Shown in pieces: positions 1 to 8,758 of a stretch of DNA of 64,000 bases. The stretch spans positions 671,391 through 735,390 of the forward strand of contig NZ_JALHRX010000001.1 of assembly GCF_023952475.1 (NCBI RefSeq), written 5' to 3'. Both the position numbers and the translations under genes were made by a program. Source of the DNA: Cupriavidus sp. WGlv3 (GTDB lineage Bacteria; Pseudomonadota; Gammaproteobacteria; Burkholderiales; Burkholderiaceae). The notes beneath the pieces were generated by a model. The model saw only the letters and a program-made list of their open reading frames with translations. It was not told the origin of the DNA and did no database searches. The stretch's first letter is position 1; each line of letters opens with the position of its first letter.

Positions 1-123
1 ACGGGCAGGCTCCGTGCGTCTTCTTCGCAATGCGGGGAGCCTGGCCGCTCGAGAACCGCTATAACGCTTCTGCATCGGTTCCCCGCCCGAGGTGTTTAGC
101 GCCGGAATATTGCACCGGGGCGA

Positions 124-139
124 TGGCACGCTAGCTGCA
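124..139 (+). promoter_or_regulatory. candidate sigma-54 (-24/-12) promoter
   Basis: The sequence TGGCACGCTAGCTGCA has GG at 125-126 and GC at 137-138, exactly ten bases apart, which is the invariant spacing of RpoN promoters. It matches the TGGCAC-N5-TTGC consensus with one mismatch (CTGC). It lies about 60 bases upstream of the GT4 start codon in the correct orientation. No activator-binding site was identified. Confidence 0.45.
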
Positions 140-201
140 AGGGCCACCACCTCCATCCCGCCCGCGTTCGCGGTCACGGCGGCAAACCACCGGAGCCAAC
201 C

Positions 202-1473
202 ATGCGCAAGATCGCGCTTATCAGCGAACATGCCTCGCCACTCGCCAGCGTTGGCAGCACCGACTGCGGCGGTCAGAACATCTATGTGGCGCATCTTGCA
301 AGGCAGCTTGGCAGCCGCGGCTACCAGGTCGATGTCTTCACGCGGCGCGACAAGGCGCTGTTGCCCGAGGTGGTGTCGTTCGCGCCCAACGTACGCGTGA
401 TCCACGTCACGGCCGGGCCGCCGGTGCAGATCCCGAAAGAACAGCTGCTGCCCTATATGGAGGACTTCGGCGCGTTCCTGGCCGACTTCGTGCGCGGCGA
501 TGCCACCGGCTATGACGTGCTCCATGCCAACTTCTTCATGTCCGGGCTGGCCGCGCTGCGTGCGCGCCACACGCTCGGCATCCCGCTGGTGATGACCTTC
601 CATGCGCTGGGCAAGGTGCGCAGGTTGCACCAGGGCAGCACCGACGGCTTTCCCGACGACCGCTTCGGCATCGAGGACACGCTGGTGCGCGAGGCCGACT
701 GCGTGGTGGCGGAATGCCCGCAGGACCTCGACGACCTCGTCAATCTTTACAGCGCCGATCCCGCGCGCGTGCAGACCGTGCCGTGCGGCTTCGATGCGGC
801 CGAGTTCGCGCCGGTGCCACGCGACGCGGCGCGGCGCGCACTGGGCTGGCCGCTGCATGGCTTCCGCGTGCTGCAGCTGGGGCGGCTGGTGCCGCGCAAG
901 GGCATCGACAACGTGATCCGGGCGCTGGGCTGCCTGCGCCGCGACACCGGCCTCGACGCCACCCTGTACGTGGTGGGCGGCAACGCCGAGCAGCCGAGCG
1001 TGCAGGCCACGCCGGAAATCGGCCGGCTGCAGGACGTGGCCAGCGCCGAGGGCGTGGCCGAACGCGTGGTGTTTACCGGCCGGCGCGGGCGCGACACCCT
1101 GCGCCTGTTCTACAGCGCCGCCGATGTCTTCGTGACCACGCCGTGGTACGAGCCTTTCGGCATCACGCCGGTGGAGGCGATGGCGTGCGGCGCGCCGGTG
1201 ATCGGCGCCGACGTCGGTGGCATCCGTTCCACCGTGGTGGACGGGCACACCGGCTTCCTGGTGCCGCCCAAGGCGCCGGCGGCGCTGGCGGCACGGCTGG
1301 CGCAGCTGGCCGCCAACCCTGCGCTGGCGCGCAGGCTGGGCGAAGCGGGCCGGCGCCGGGCGCAGGCGCATTTCACCTGGGCCGGCGTGGCCAGGCAGAT
1401 GGAGGCAGTCTATGCGCGCGTCTGCGCCGGGGCGCCGGCACTGCAGGCCGGGGCCCGCCGTGTCGCGGCCTGA
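202..1473 (+). CDS. GT4-family glycosyltransferase
   Basis: A 423-residue GT-B fold glycosyltransferase, family 4 by motif. The N-terminal half opens with a Rossmann strand and a glycine-rich loop (CGGQNIYV). The C-terminal half has the nucleotide-sugar site: LGRLVPRKGID and the EX7E retaining motif EPFGITPVE with E317 and E325. Such enzymes act in the cytoplasm, moving a sugar from a nucleotide donor to a glycan or lipid carrier. Donor and acceptor cannot be read from sequence. The N-terminal region resembles sucrose-phosphate-synthase-like GT4 enzymes, but this is not proof of substrate. The ATG is preceded by CCGGAG. It is the first gene of a four-gene run with UDP-glucuronate decarboxylase, PIG-L deacetylase and GT2. 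Confidence 0.88.
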   Translation: MRKIALISEHASPLASVGSTDCGGQNIYVAHLARQLGSRGYQVDVFTRRDKALLPEVVSFAPNVRVIHVTAGPPVQIPKEQLLPYMEDFGAFLADFVRGDATGYDVLHANFFMSGLAALRARHTLGIPLVMTFHALGKVRRLHQGSTDGFPDDRFGIEDTLVREADCVVAECPQDLDDLVNLYSADPARVQTVPCGFDAAEFAPVPRDAARRALGWPLHGFRVLQLGRLVPRKGIDNVIRALGCLRRDTGLDATLYVVGGNAEQPSVQATPEIGRLQDVASAEGVAERVVFTGRRGRDTLRLFYSAADVFVTTPWYEPFGITPVEAMACGAPVIGADVGGIRSTVVDGHTGFLVPPKAPAALAARLAQLAANPALARRLGEAGRRRAQAHFTWAGVARQMEAVYARVCAGAPALQAGARRVAA

Positions 1474-1521
1474 TGCGGACACGACCGGCCCGCACGAGCA
1501 AGCAATACAAGGAGAGCGGAA

Positions 1522-2550
<1,029 letters not shown>

Positions 2551-2579
2551 CGGCGTGCCGGAGCGCGCGAGGGGACGGC

Positions 2580-3338
2580 ATGGGCACGGCGATGGTGGTC
2601 GATCTCGCCGCAGCGGTGACCGTGATCTCGCCGCACCTGGACGATGCCGTGTTCAGCTGCGGCGGGCTGATCGCGGCCGCGCGCGCAGCGCGGGTGGTGA
2701 CGGTGTTCGCGGGCGTGCCGCCGGCGGACATGCCGGCCCCCGACTGGGACCAGGCCGCCGGCTTCGCCAGCGCCGAGCAGGCGGTGCTGTCGCGCCGGCG
2801 CGAGGACAACCACGCGCTGACCATGCTGGGTGCGCACGCGGTGTGGCTGGAGTTCTGGGACAGCCAGTACGGGCGCCGCTACACCGCGCAACAGCTTGCC
2901 GACGCGCTGCACATCGTGCTGCTGACGCAGACCGAGGGCGTGGTGGTGGCTCCGCTCGGGCTGTTCCATTCCGACCATGCGCTGGTGCATGACGCCTGCC
3001 GGCTGCTGATGCTGGCCGCGCACGCGCGCGGCGCGGCCTGGAACGGGCCGGCAGCCGCACCCGCCGCCGCGCCGCCGCCCGTGCAGTGGCTCTATTACGA
3101 GGACGCGATCTACCGCCGCATGCCGGGCCTGCTGCAGCAGCGGCTGGTGCAATGCCGGGACAGCGGCCTGTGCGCCACGCCCGTCAACCTGCCGGTGGCG
3201 CAGTACCTGACGCAGAAGAGCTACGCGCTCAACGCCTACCAGAGCCAGCTACAGCTGTTCAGCGAAGACCGGCTGTGTGACCTGTGCGCACCCGAGCGCT
3301 ACTGGATGCTGCAGCCGGCCGGCGCCGGCCCTGGCTGA
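2580..3338 (+). CDS. PIG-L family deacetylase
   Basis: A 252-residue LmbE/PIG-L protein. The N-terminal zinc motif reads PHLDDA (residues 18-23), with Leu in place of the usual Pro of PHPDD, and the later HxDH element appears as HSDHALVH. Family members remove N-acetyl groups from GlcNAc-type sugars or glycolipids. Here the likely substrate is a sugar made or carried by the cluster. The start was set at ATG 2580, which has GAGGGGA seven bases upstream. A TTG at 2547 overlapping the previous stop would add 11 residues but has no ribosome-binding site. An Ala/Pro insertion (PAAAPAAAPPP) sits in the middle of the protein. Confidence 0.82.
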   Translation: MGTAMVVDLAAAVTVISPHLDDAVFSCGGLIAAARAARVVTVFAGVPPADMPAPDWDQAAGFASAEQAVLSRRREDNHALTMLGAHAVWLEFWDSQYGRRYTAQQLADALHIVLLTQTEGVVVAPLGLFHSDHALVHDACRLLMLAAHARGAAWNGPAAAPAAAPPPVQWLYYEDAIYRRMPGLLQQRLVQCRDSGLCATPVNLPVAQYLTQKSYALNAYQSQLQLFSEDRLCDLCAPERYWMLQPAGAGPG

Positions 3339-3363
3339 GCCATGCGCGAGCCGGCCAATACCC

Positions 3364-4272
3364 ATGCCGATACCAACCACCGCTGCCCCTGCCCGCCCGT
3401 CCCCGCGCGCCCGCCCCTGCGATATCAGCGTGGTGGTGCTGACGCACAACCGGCGCGATTCGGTACGCACCGCGCTGGCGCGCCTGAGCGCACTGCCGGA
3501 ACGCCCGCCCATCGCCGTGGTCGACAACGCTTCGGACGACGGCACCGCGGCGATGGTGCGGTGCGAATTTCCGCACGCCGCGCTGCTGCGCAGCGCGCGC
3601 AACCTCGGCGCCGCGGGCCGCAACCTGGGCGCGGACTGGGCCCGCACCCGCTATGTCGCCTTCTGCGATGACGACTGCTGGTGGGCGCCGGGCTCGCTGT
3701 CGGCGGCCTGCGCCATGTTCGAGCGCCATCCGCGCGTCGCCGCGCTGACGGCGCGCATCCTGGTGGGCGAGCACCGCGGCGAAGACCCCACCTGCGCGCG
3801 CATGGCGGCCAGCCCGCTGCCCTCGGCGATGCTGCCGGGCCGCGCGATCCTCGGCCTGATGGCGGGTGCCACCGCGTTCCGCACCGATGCCTTCCGCCAG
3901 GCCGGCGGCTACCATCCGCGCTTCTTCCTCGGCGGCGAAGAAACGCTGCTGGCACTGGATCTGGCCGCGCATGGCTGGCAGCTGGTGTACGCGCCGCAGC
4001 TGGTGGTGCACCACCATCCCAGTCCGCTGCGCAATCCCGCGCAGCGCCGCTCGCTGCTGGCGCGCAATGCGATCTGGTCCGCGTGGCTGCGGCTGCCCTG
4101 GCATGTGGCGCTGGGCGAGACCGCGGCGGCATTGCCGCAGCTGTGGCGCTGCCAGGGATGGCGCGGCGTGGCCGAGGTGCTGGGCGGCATGCCGTGGGTA
4201 TGGCAGGAGCGCCGCGTGATCCCGGCAGAGGTGCTGAAGCTGCGCCGCCGGCTGCGCGAGCCGCGCGCCTGA
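3364..4272 (+). CDS. GT2-family glycosyltransferase
   Basis: A 302-residue GT-A fold glycosyltransferase. It begins with the family 2 signature DISVVVLTHNRRDSV and carries the metal-binding acidic cluster FCDDDCWW in place of DxD. The acceptor-side element GGEETLLALDLAAHGW matches the ED/W region of rhamnosyl/GlcNAc-type GT2 enzymes. There is no membrane segment, so it should act at the cytoplasmic face. The start is uncertain: ATG 3364 lies 25 bases after the PIG-L stop without a strong ribosome site, whereas GTG 3277 would overlap PIG-L by 62 bases. It is the last gene of the glycan operon and ends 12 bases from the convergent ABC gene. Confidence 0.83.
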   Translation: MPIPTTAAPARPSPRARPCDISVVVLTHNRRDSVRTALARLSALPERPPIAVVDNASDDGTAAMVRCEFPHAALLRSARNLGAAGRNLGADWARTRYVAFCDDDCWWAPGSLSAACAMFERHPRVAALTARILVGEHRGEDPTCARMAASPLPSAMLPGRAILGLMAGATAFRTDAFRQAGGYHPRFFLGGEETLLALDLAAHGWQLVYAPQLVVHHHPSPLRNPAQRRSLLARNAIWSAWLRLPWHVALGETAAALPQLWRCQGWRGVAEVLGGMPWVWQERRVIPAEVLKLRRRLREPRA

Positions 4273-4284
4273 GGCGCGACCGCG

Positions 4285-7008
4285 CTACGCTTGCTGCGCG
4301 TCCTGCGCGGAGCGCACCGCCAGCGAACGGATCGCCGCCACCAGCTCGCCCACCCGCACCGGCTTGGACAGGTGCAGCTGGAACCCCGCCATCAGCGCGC
4401 GCATGCGGTCCTGCGGCTCGGCGTGCCCGGACAGCGCGATCGCGGTCATGCGCTTGCCCAGCGGCACCTGCATCTGCGCCTCGAGCCGTCGCACCCGGCG
4501 CAGCACGGTGTAGCCGTCTTCCTCGTCGAGCGCGAGGTCGCACAGCAGCACCTGCGGCCATTGCCCCGGATGCGTGCCCGCCAGCAGCGCGATCACGTCG
4601 TCGCCGCGCTGCTGCGCGATGGCATGGGCGCCGTAGTCTTCCAGCGAGGCGCTCAGCACCTCGCGCGTGGGCTCGTCGTCGTCCAGCAGCAGCACGCGCA
4701 GGCCCTTGAGCGCCTGCGCATCGGGCGCTTCGGGCGCCTCGGGCACGGGCCCGGCGCCTGGCGCGGCGCCCGCAGCGGCAGCCGGCGCGCGGCGCGGCTC
4801 CGGCTCCTGTACGGCGCGCATCGGCATCAGCAGCTGGTAGGCATGCGCGGGCCCGTCGGCAGTCAGCGTGACGCCGTGCTCGGCCAGCCATTCATGCAGG
4901 CCCTGCACATCCGGCAGCGGCAGTTCGCCCGGCGTGGCGGACAGCCGCAGGCCGGCCTGGCCGTCCAGCCGCTCGAGCCGCAGTTCCAGCCGCCCGCCCG
5001 GCTCGATGGTGGCAATCATGTGCTGGCACAGTTCCCAGATCGCCTTCTGCAGCACGCCCGGATCGCCGGTGACGCGCAACTCCGATTCGCTCTGCACCGT
5101 GAACAGGTTGAGATGGCGCTCGGCGATCAGCTCGCGCAGCCCGTCGACCACGCTGGCCAGCAGGATTTCCAGGCGCACCGGCTGCAGCGCCAGGCGCCGT
5201 TCGGCCCGCTCCAGCTCGCGCTGCTGCTGCTGCAACTGCCACATCTGGGTGTAGATGCCGCCGCGCTCGAGCAGCGTGGCATGGTTGCCGTCTTCAATGA
5301 TGCGGCCGTGCTCCATCACCAGGATGCGGTCGGCATCGACGATGGTGGAGAGCCGGTGCGCGATGATCAGCGCGGTGCGCCCGCGCGCGACTGCGGACAG
5401 CTCCTGCTGGATCGCGCGCTCGGAGCGCGTGTCCAGCGCCGAGGTGGCCTCGTCGAAGACCACGATGGGCGGGCGCTTGAGCATCGCGCGCGCAATCGCC
5501 ACGCGCTGGCGCTCGCCGCCCGACAGGCGCACGCCACGCTCGCCCACCTGGGTTTCGTAGCCGTCGGGCAGGCGGTCGATGAAGGCGTCGAGCTGCGCCG
5601 CGCGCGCCGCGGCGACGATGTCGGCGCGGGTGGCGCCTTCGCGGCCGTAGCCGATGTTGTAGCCGATGGTGTCGTTGAACAGGATGGTGTCCTGCGGCAC
5701 GATGCCGATCAGTTCGCGCAGGCTGCGCTGGGTCACCAGGCGCAGGTCCTGGCCGTCGATGCTGATGCTGCCGCTGTCGGGCTGGTACAGCCGGAACAGC
5801 AGCCGCGCCAGCGTCGACTTGCCCGAGCCGCTGCCGCCCACCACCGCCACGGTCTGGCCGGCGCCGGCGCGGAAGCTGACGTCCCACAAGGTCTGGTGGC
5901 TAGGGTCATAGCTGAAGTTGACGCGGTCGAACACGATCTCGCCGCGGCTCACGCGCAGCGGGCGCGCGGCCGGCGCGTCGCGGTCCTCGCCGGGCTTGCC
6001 GTGCGCGTCGAGCAGCGCGAACAGCCGCTCGACGTTGGTCATGGCGTCGTTCGACTCGCGGAAGATAAAGCCCAGCGTGTTGAGCGGCAGCACCACCTGG
6101 ATGATGTAGGCATTGATCAGCACCAGGTCGCCCACCGACAGCGAGCCCTGGATCACCCGTTGCGTGGCCAGCAGCATCACCGCGCCGACCCCCACCGCGA
6201 TGCACAGGCTCTGCCCGATATGCAGCGCCGACAGCGCATACTGGTTTTCCACGCTGATGCCGATCCAGCGCTGCAGCATCTCGGACAAGCGCCGGGTCTC
6301 GAAGGACTCGCGCGCGAAGAACTTGACGGTGTCGTAGTTGAGCAGGCTGTCCACCACCTTGCTGTTGGTGGTGGCCTCGACCGCATTGACCTGGCGCTGC
6401 ACGCGCATGCGCCGCTGCGTGAAGACATAGGTAAAGCCGGCGTACAGCACGAACACGCCCAGGATGATGGCGGCGAAGGCCGCGCCATAGGCGCCGATCA
6501 TGATGGCCAGCACCGACACGATCTCCATCAGCGTCGGCACGATGGTGAAGACCGCCACGCCCAGCAGGAAACCGATCGCCGCGGTGCCCTTCTCGAGGTC
6601 ACGGATCACGCTGCCGGTGGCCCGTTGCGCATGGAAGCGCGCGCCCAGCGCATGCAGGTGCGCGAAGGCCCGTTCCATGAAGCCCGCCACCGTGCTCTGC
6701 GTGACGTAGGCAAAGACCACGTCGCGCAGCTCGCTGAAGGCATTGCCGAGCAACCGCAGGATGGCATAGGCCAGCACCAGGAACACCGGCATTGCCACCA
6801 GCCCCAGGCGCGCGGCATCGGTACCGGCCGCGGCCGGCGTAACCTCGTCGACCACCAGCTTGAGCATCAGCGGCACCGCCACGGCACAGGCCTTGGCAAG
6901 CAGCAGCAGCGACACCGCGACCAGCACGCGGGCACGGAAGCGCCAGATCGCGCGGAACAGTTCAGCAGCGATGCGGCGGCGGGAGGCGGGACGGATGGTC
7001 TGGGGCAT
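4285..7008 (-). CDS. Atm1-type ABC exporter fused to degenerate HATPase-like region and receiver domain
   Basis: A 907-residue fusion. Residues ~1-345 are an ABC exporter membrane domain with about six helices. Residues ~345-590 are the nucleotide-binding domain, with Walker A GGSGSGKST near 390, LSGGE near 494, Walker B IVVFDEATSALD near 513, and the Q-loop VPQDTILFNDTIGYNIGYG typical of Atm1/ABCB7 half-transporters. After a coiled QQQQRELERAERR linker, residues ~620-740 resemble a histidine-kinase ATPase domain (N-box-like GDPGVLQKAIWELCQHMI) but lack clear G1/G2 boxes. An Ala/Pro/Glu linker leads to a receiver domain (~768-900) with acidic pocket LLDDDE, phospho-acceptor region LLCDLALDEEDGY, LSGHA and the LSKPV lysine. 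Atm1 relatives export glutathione-linked compounds. The regulatory tail is unusual. It is convergent with the glycan operon. Confidence 0.85.
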   Translation of the reverse strand: MPQTIRPASRRRIAAELFRAIWRFRARVLVAVSLLLLAKACAVAVPLMLKLVVDEVTPAAAGTDAARLGLVAMPVFLVLAYAILRLLGNAFSELRDVVFAYVTQSTVAGFMERAFAHLHALGARFHAQRATGSVIRDLEKGTAAIGFLLGVAVFTIVPTLMEIVSVLAIMIGAYGAAFAAIILGVFVLYAGFTYVFTQRRMRVQRQVNAVEATTNSKVVDSLLNYDTVKFFARESFETRRLSEMLQRWIGISVENQYALSALHIGQSLCIAVGVGAVMLLATQRVIQGSLSVGDLVLINAYIIQVVLPLNTLGFIFRESNDAMTNVERLFALLDAHGKPGEDRDAPAARPLRVSRGEIVFDRVNFSYDPSHQTLWDVSFRAGAGQTVAVVGGSGSGKSTLARLLFRLYQPDSGSISIDGQDLRLVTQRSLRELIGIVPQDTILFNDTIGYNIGYGREGATRADIVAAARAAQLDAFIDRLPDGYETQVGERGVRLSGGERQRVAIARAMLKRPPIVVFDEATSALDTRSERAIQQELSAVARGRTALIIAHRLSTIVDADRILVMEHGRIIEDGNHATLLERGGIYTQMWQLQQQQRELERAERRLALQPVRLEILLASVVDGLRELIAERHLNLFTVQSESELRVTGDPGVLQKAIWELCQHMIATIEPGGRLELRLERLDGQAGLRLSATPGELPLPDVQGLHEWLAEHGVTLTADGPAHAYQLLMPMRAVQEPEPRRAPAAAAGAAPGAGPVPEAPEAPDAQALKGLRVLLLDDDEPTREVLSASLEDYGAHAIAQQRGDDVIALLAGTHPGQWPQVLLCDLALDEEDGYTVLRRVRRLEAQMQVPLGKRMTAIALSGHAEPQDRMRALMAGFQLHLSKPVRVGELVAAIRSLAVRSAQDAQQA

Positions 7009-7193
7009 GCGCGCGGTTCAGGCGTCGTTCGGTGCCGCAAGGCAAGGCGCACGGGCGCGTGGCCGGCGCGCGGTCATGGGAGAAAGCAAGGGGAGAAGGC
7101 AAGTTCCATACCGATCGCAACGCGGCGCCATGGCGCGAAACCTGCAGCGGATCCGCTGCAGCGCCCGTGCGCGCTGCGCCACTGTCATCCGTC

Positions 7194-7805
7194 ATGCCCG
7201 AGCGCAACAAGCCGCCTGTCAGCCGCGGCGAACTGAACGAATGCCGGCGCTGCCCGTTGTGGCGCAACGCCACCCAGGGCGTGCCCGGCGCCGGCGCGGC
7301 CCACGCGCGCATCATGCTGGTAGGAGAGCAGCCCGGTTCGCAGGAAGACCTGCAAGGCTCGCCCTTCGTCGGACCGGCCGGGCACTTGCTGGATGAAGCG
7401 CTGCAGGCCGCTGGCCTGGACCGCGACAAACTCTTCATGACCAACGCGGTCAAGCATTTCAAGTTCGAGTGGCGCGGCAAGCGCCGGCTGCACAAATCGC
7501 CGGCGCAGCAGGAGATCGAAGCCTGCAACCTGTGGCTGGAGCGGGAGTTGGAGAAAGTGCACCCGACGGTGGTGGTCGCGCTCGGCGCCACCGCGGCGCG
7601 CGCGGTGCTGGGCCGCAAGACCGTGACGCTGGCGGGCATGATGGAGACGCCGGTCGAGCATGAGGGGCGGCTGGTCATCGCCACCTACCACCCCTCGTTT
7701 GCCCTGCGCCAGCGCAGCGACGAGGCGCGGGCCGCGGCGTTCGACCGCATCGTGCGCAGCCTGCGGGCCGCCGCGCGCCTGGCGCGCGGCGCGAAGCCGG
7801 GCTGA
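7194..7805 (+). CDS. udgX: UdgX-type uracil-DNA glycosylase
   Basis: A 203-residue Fe-S uracil-DNA glycosylase. Motif A reads GEQPGSQEDLQG (residues 44-55) and is followed by PFVGPAG. The hallmark insertion is KRRLH at 96-100, matching the KRRIH loop of mycobacterial UdgX, whose His forms a covalent bond to the abasic site after uracil removal. H100 is the equivalent. Candidate cluster ligands are C17, C20, C111 and H88, the last in NAVKH where family 4 enzymes have Cys. The motif 3-like segment is TYHPSFALR. The protein may seal uracil lesions in DNA. ATG 7194 fits the known UdgX length; GTG 7032 would add an unconserved 54-residue tail. It is divergent from the ABC exporter. Confidence 0.88.
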   Translation: MPERNKPPVSRGELNECRRCPLWRNATQGVPGAGAAHARIMLVGEQPGSQEDLQGSPFVGPAGHLLDEALQAAGLDRDKLFMTNAVKHFKFEWRGKRRLHKSPAQQEIEACNLWLERELEKVHPTVVVALGATAARAVLGRKTVTLAGMMETPVEHEGRLVIATYHPSFALRQRSDEARAAAFDRIVRSLRAAARLARGAKPG

Positions 7806-7820
7806 CCGGTCAGGACCGGC

Positions 7821-8102
7821 TTACGGTCGGCGGCGGGTCGGCGGCGCGTCGGGATCGCGGCTGCCGGGATCGTGCAGGTCACGCGCGCCGACGCCCGGCG
7901 GCATCTCGCCCTTGCCCGCCTTGTCCGGCTTGCGCGCCGGTTGATCGTCCTTGCGGTGTGATGCCGCATGCTCCCACTCGGCGCGGGCGCGCTCGCGCGA
8001 GCGCTGGTTGTCCGCGGCGTTTTCCTTCAGTTCACGGTCATCCAGGCCCTGGCGCCGGTCCAGCGCGGGATCGTTCGACGTATCGTGCTTGCTGTGCTTC
8101 AT
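7821..8102 (-). CDS. small hydrophilic hypothetical protein
   Basis: A 93-residue protein, strongly charged and rich in Asp, Arg, Lys and Glu. It has a central segment (LKENAADNQRSRERARAEWE) likely to be helical and a Pro/Gly/Asp-rich tail ending in PTRRRP. There is no signal peptide, membrane segment or recognised domain. The reading is supported by a strong GGAGGCGTC immediately upstream of the ATG and by a stop 15 bases from the convergent UdgX stop. The composition suggests a disordered, possibly stress-associated protein, but no function can be assigned. Confidence 0.6.
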   Translation of the reverse strand: MKHSKHDTSNDPALDRRQGLDDRELKENAADNQRSRERARAEWEHAASHRKDDQPARKPDKAGKGEMPPGVGARDLHDPGSRDPDAPPTRRRP

Positions 8103-8364
8103 GACGCCTCCGCTGAGATGGGCCGCAATCGCGGGCCAGCGCTGAAGTGCGCGCAACTTCCGTTCCCGGGGCACTGGCCCCGGCCGCTGCCCGCGCCTGC
8201 TGGCACTGCATCGCCCGTCGCCGCCGCGTCCTTGTAACAACCGCCGGCGCTTGTAGAAAGTGCGCTGCGCCGGTGCGCCGCCCGGCCCCGCGCGGCAGCA
8301 CGCGAGATGGCCCGGCAAATGCTTTTGCCGTACCAGCATGGCAGCGTTTGACAGGAGAACCCAG

Positions 8365-8745
8365 ATGCAATCCACCATCCCCCGCGCCGCGGCCGTCGCG
8401 CTGCTGTGCGCGCTCGCCGGCGGCACCCTGGCGCAGCCCGAGACCGGCGTGCGCACCGACAAGGGCCCCAAGGGCAGCCAGACCATACCGCCGCCGGGCG
8501 CCAGCGTGGCGCCGGCAAGCACGCCGGGCGCAACCCCTACCAACCCCGGCGGCCTCGCCAAGGATCTCGGCGACGTGCCCAAGGAGCCGCACACCGCGGG
8601 CGGCCTGCCCGGCCGCGACAAGCCCAAGCCCGCGTCAGAAAGCGCCGGCAAGGCCGACCGCGATGGCCTGCACGGCAAGCCGCGCACGGGCAGCGGCGGG
8701 GCCTCGATCGACCAGACCCGCGTGCCGGACGCCAAGGGGCGCTGA
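8365..8745 (+). CDS. small secreted Pro/Gly-rich hypothetical protein
   Basis: A 126-residue protein. A clear Sec signal peptide covers residues 1 to about 23 (STIPRAAAVALLCALAGGTLAQ, cut likely after AQ). The mature part is low in hydrophobic residues and rich in Pro, Gly, Lys and Asp, and is therefore probably disordered in the periplasm. A good AGGAG lies seven bases before ATG 8365. An upstream GTG in frame at 8260 would bury the signal peptide and is rejected. It is divergent from the 93-residue hypothetical gene and convergent with the dehydrogenase. No family is recognised. Confidence 0.65.
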   Translation: MQSTIPRAAAVALLCALAGGTLAQPETGVRTDKGPKGSQTIPPPGASVAPASTPGATPTNPGGLAKDLGDVPKEPHTAGGLPGRDKPKPASESAGKADRDGLHGKPRTGSGGASIDQTRVPDAKGR

Positions 8746-8758
8746 TCCGGACGCGACT

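Noticed and set aside
4291..7236. 981-codon open frame on the plus strand opposite the ABC exporter
   Set aside because: It is antisense to a gene with clear ABC motifs, its translation is His/Arg/Gln-rich with no family, and long antisense frames are expected at this GC content.
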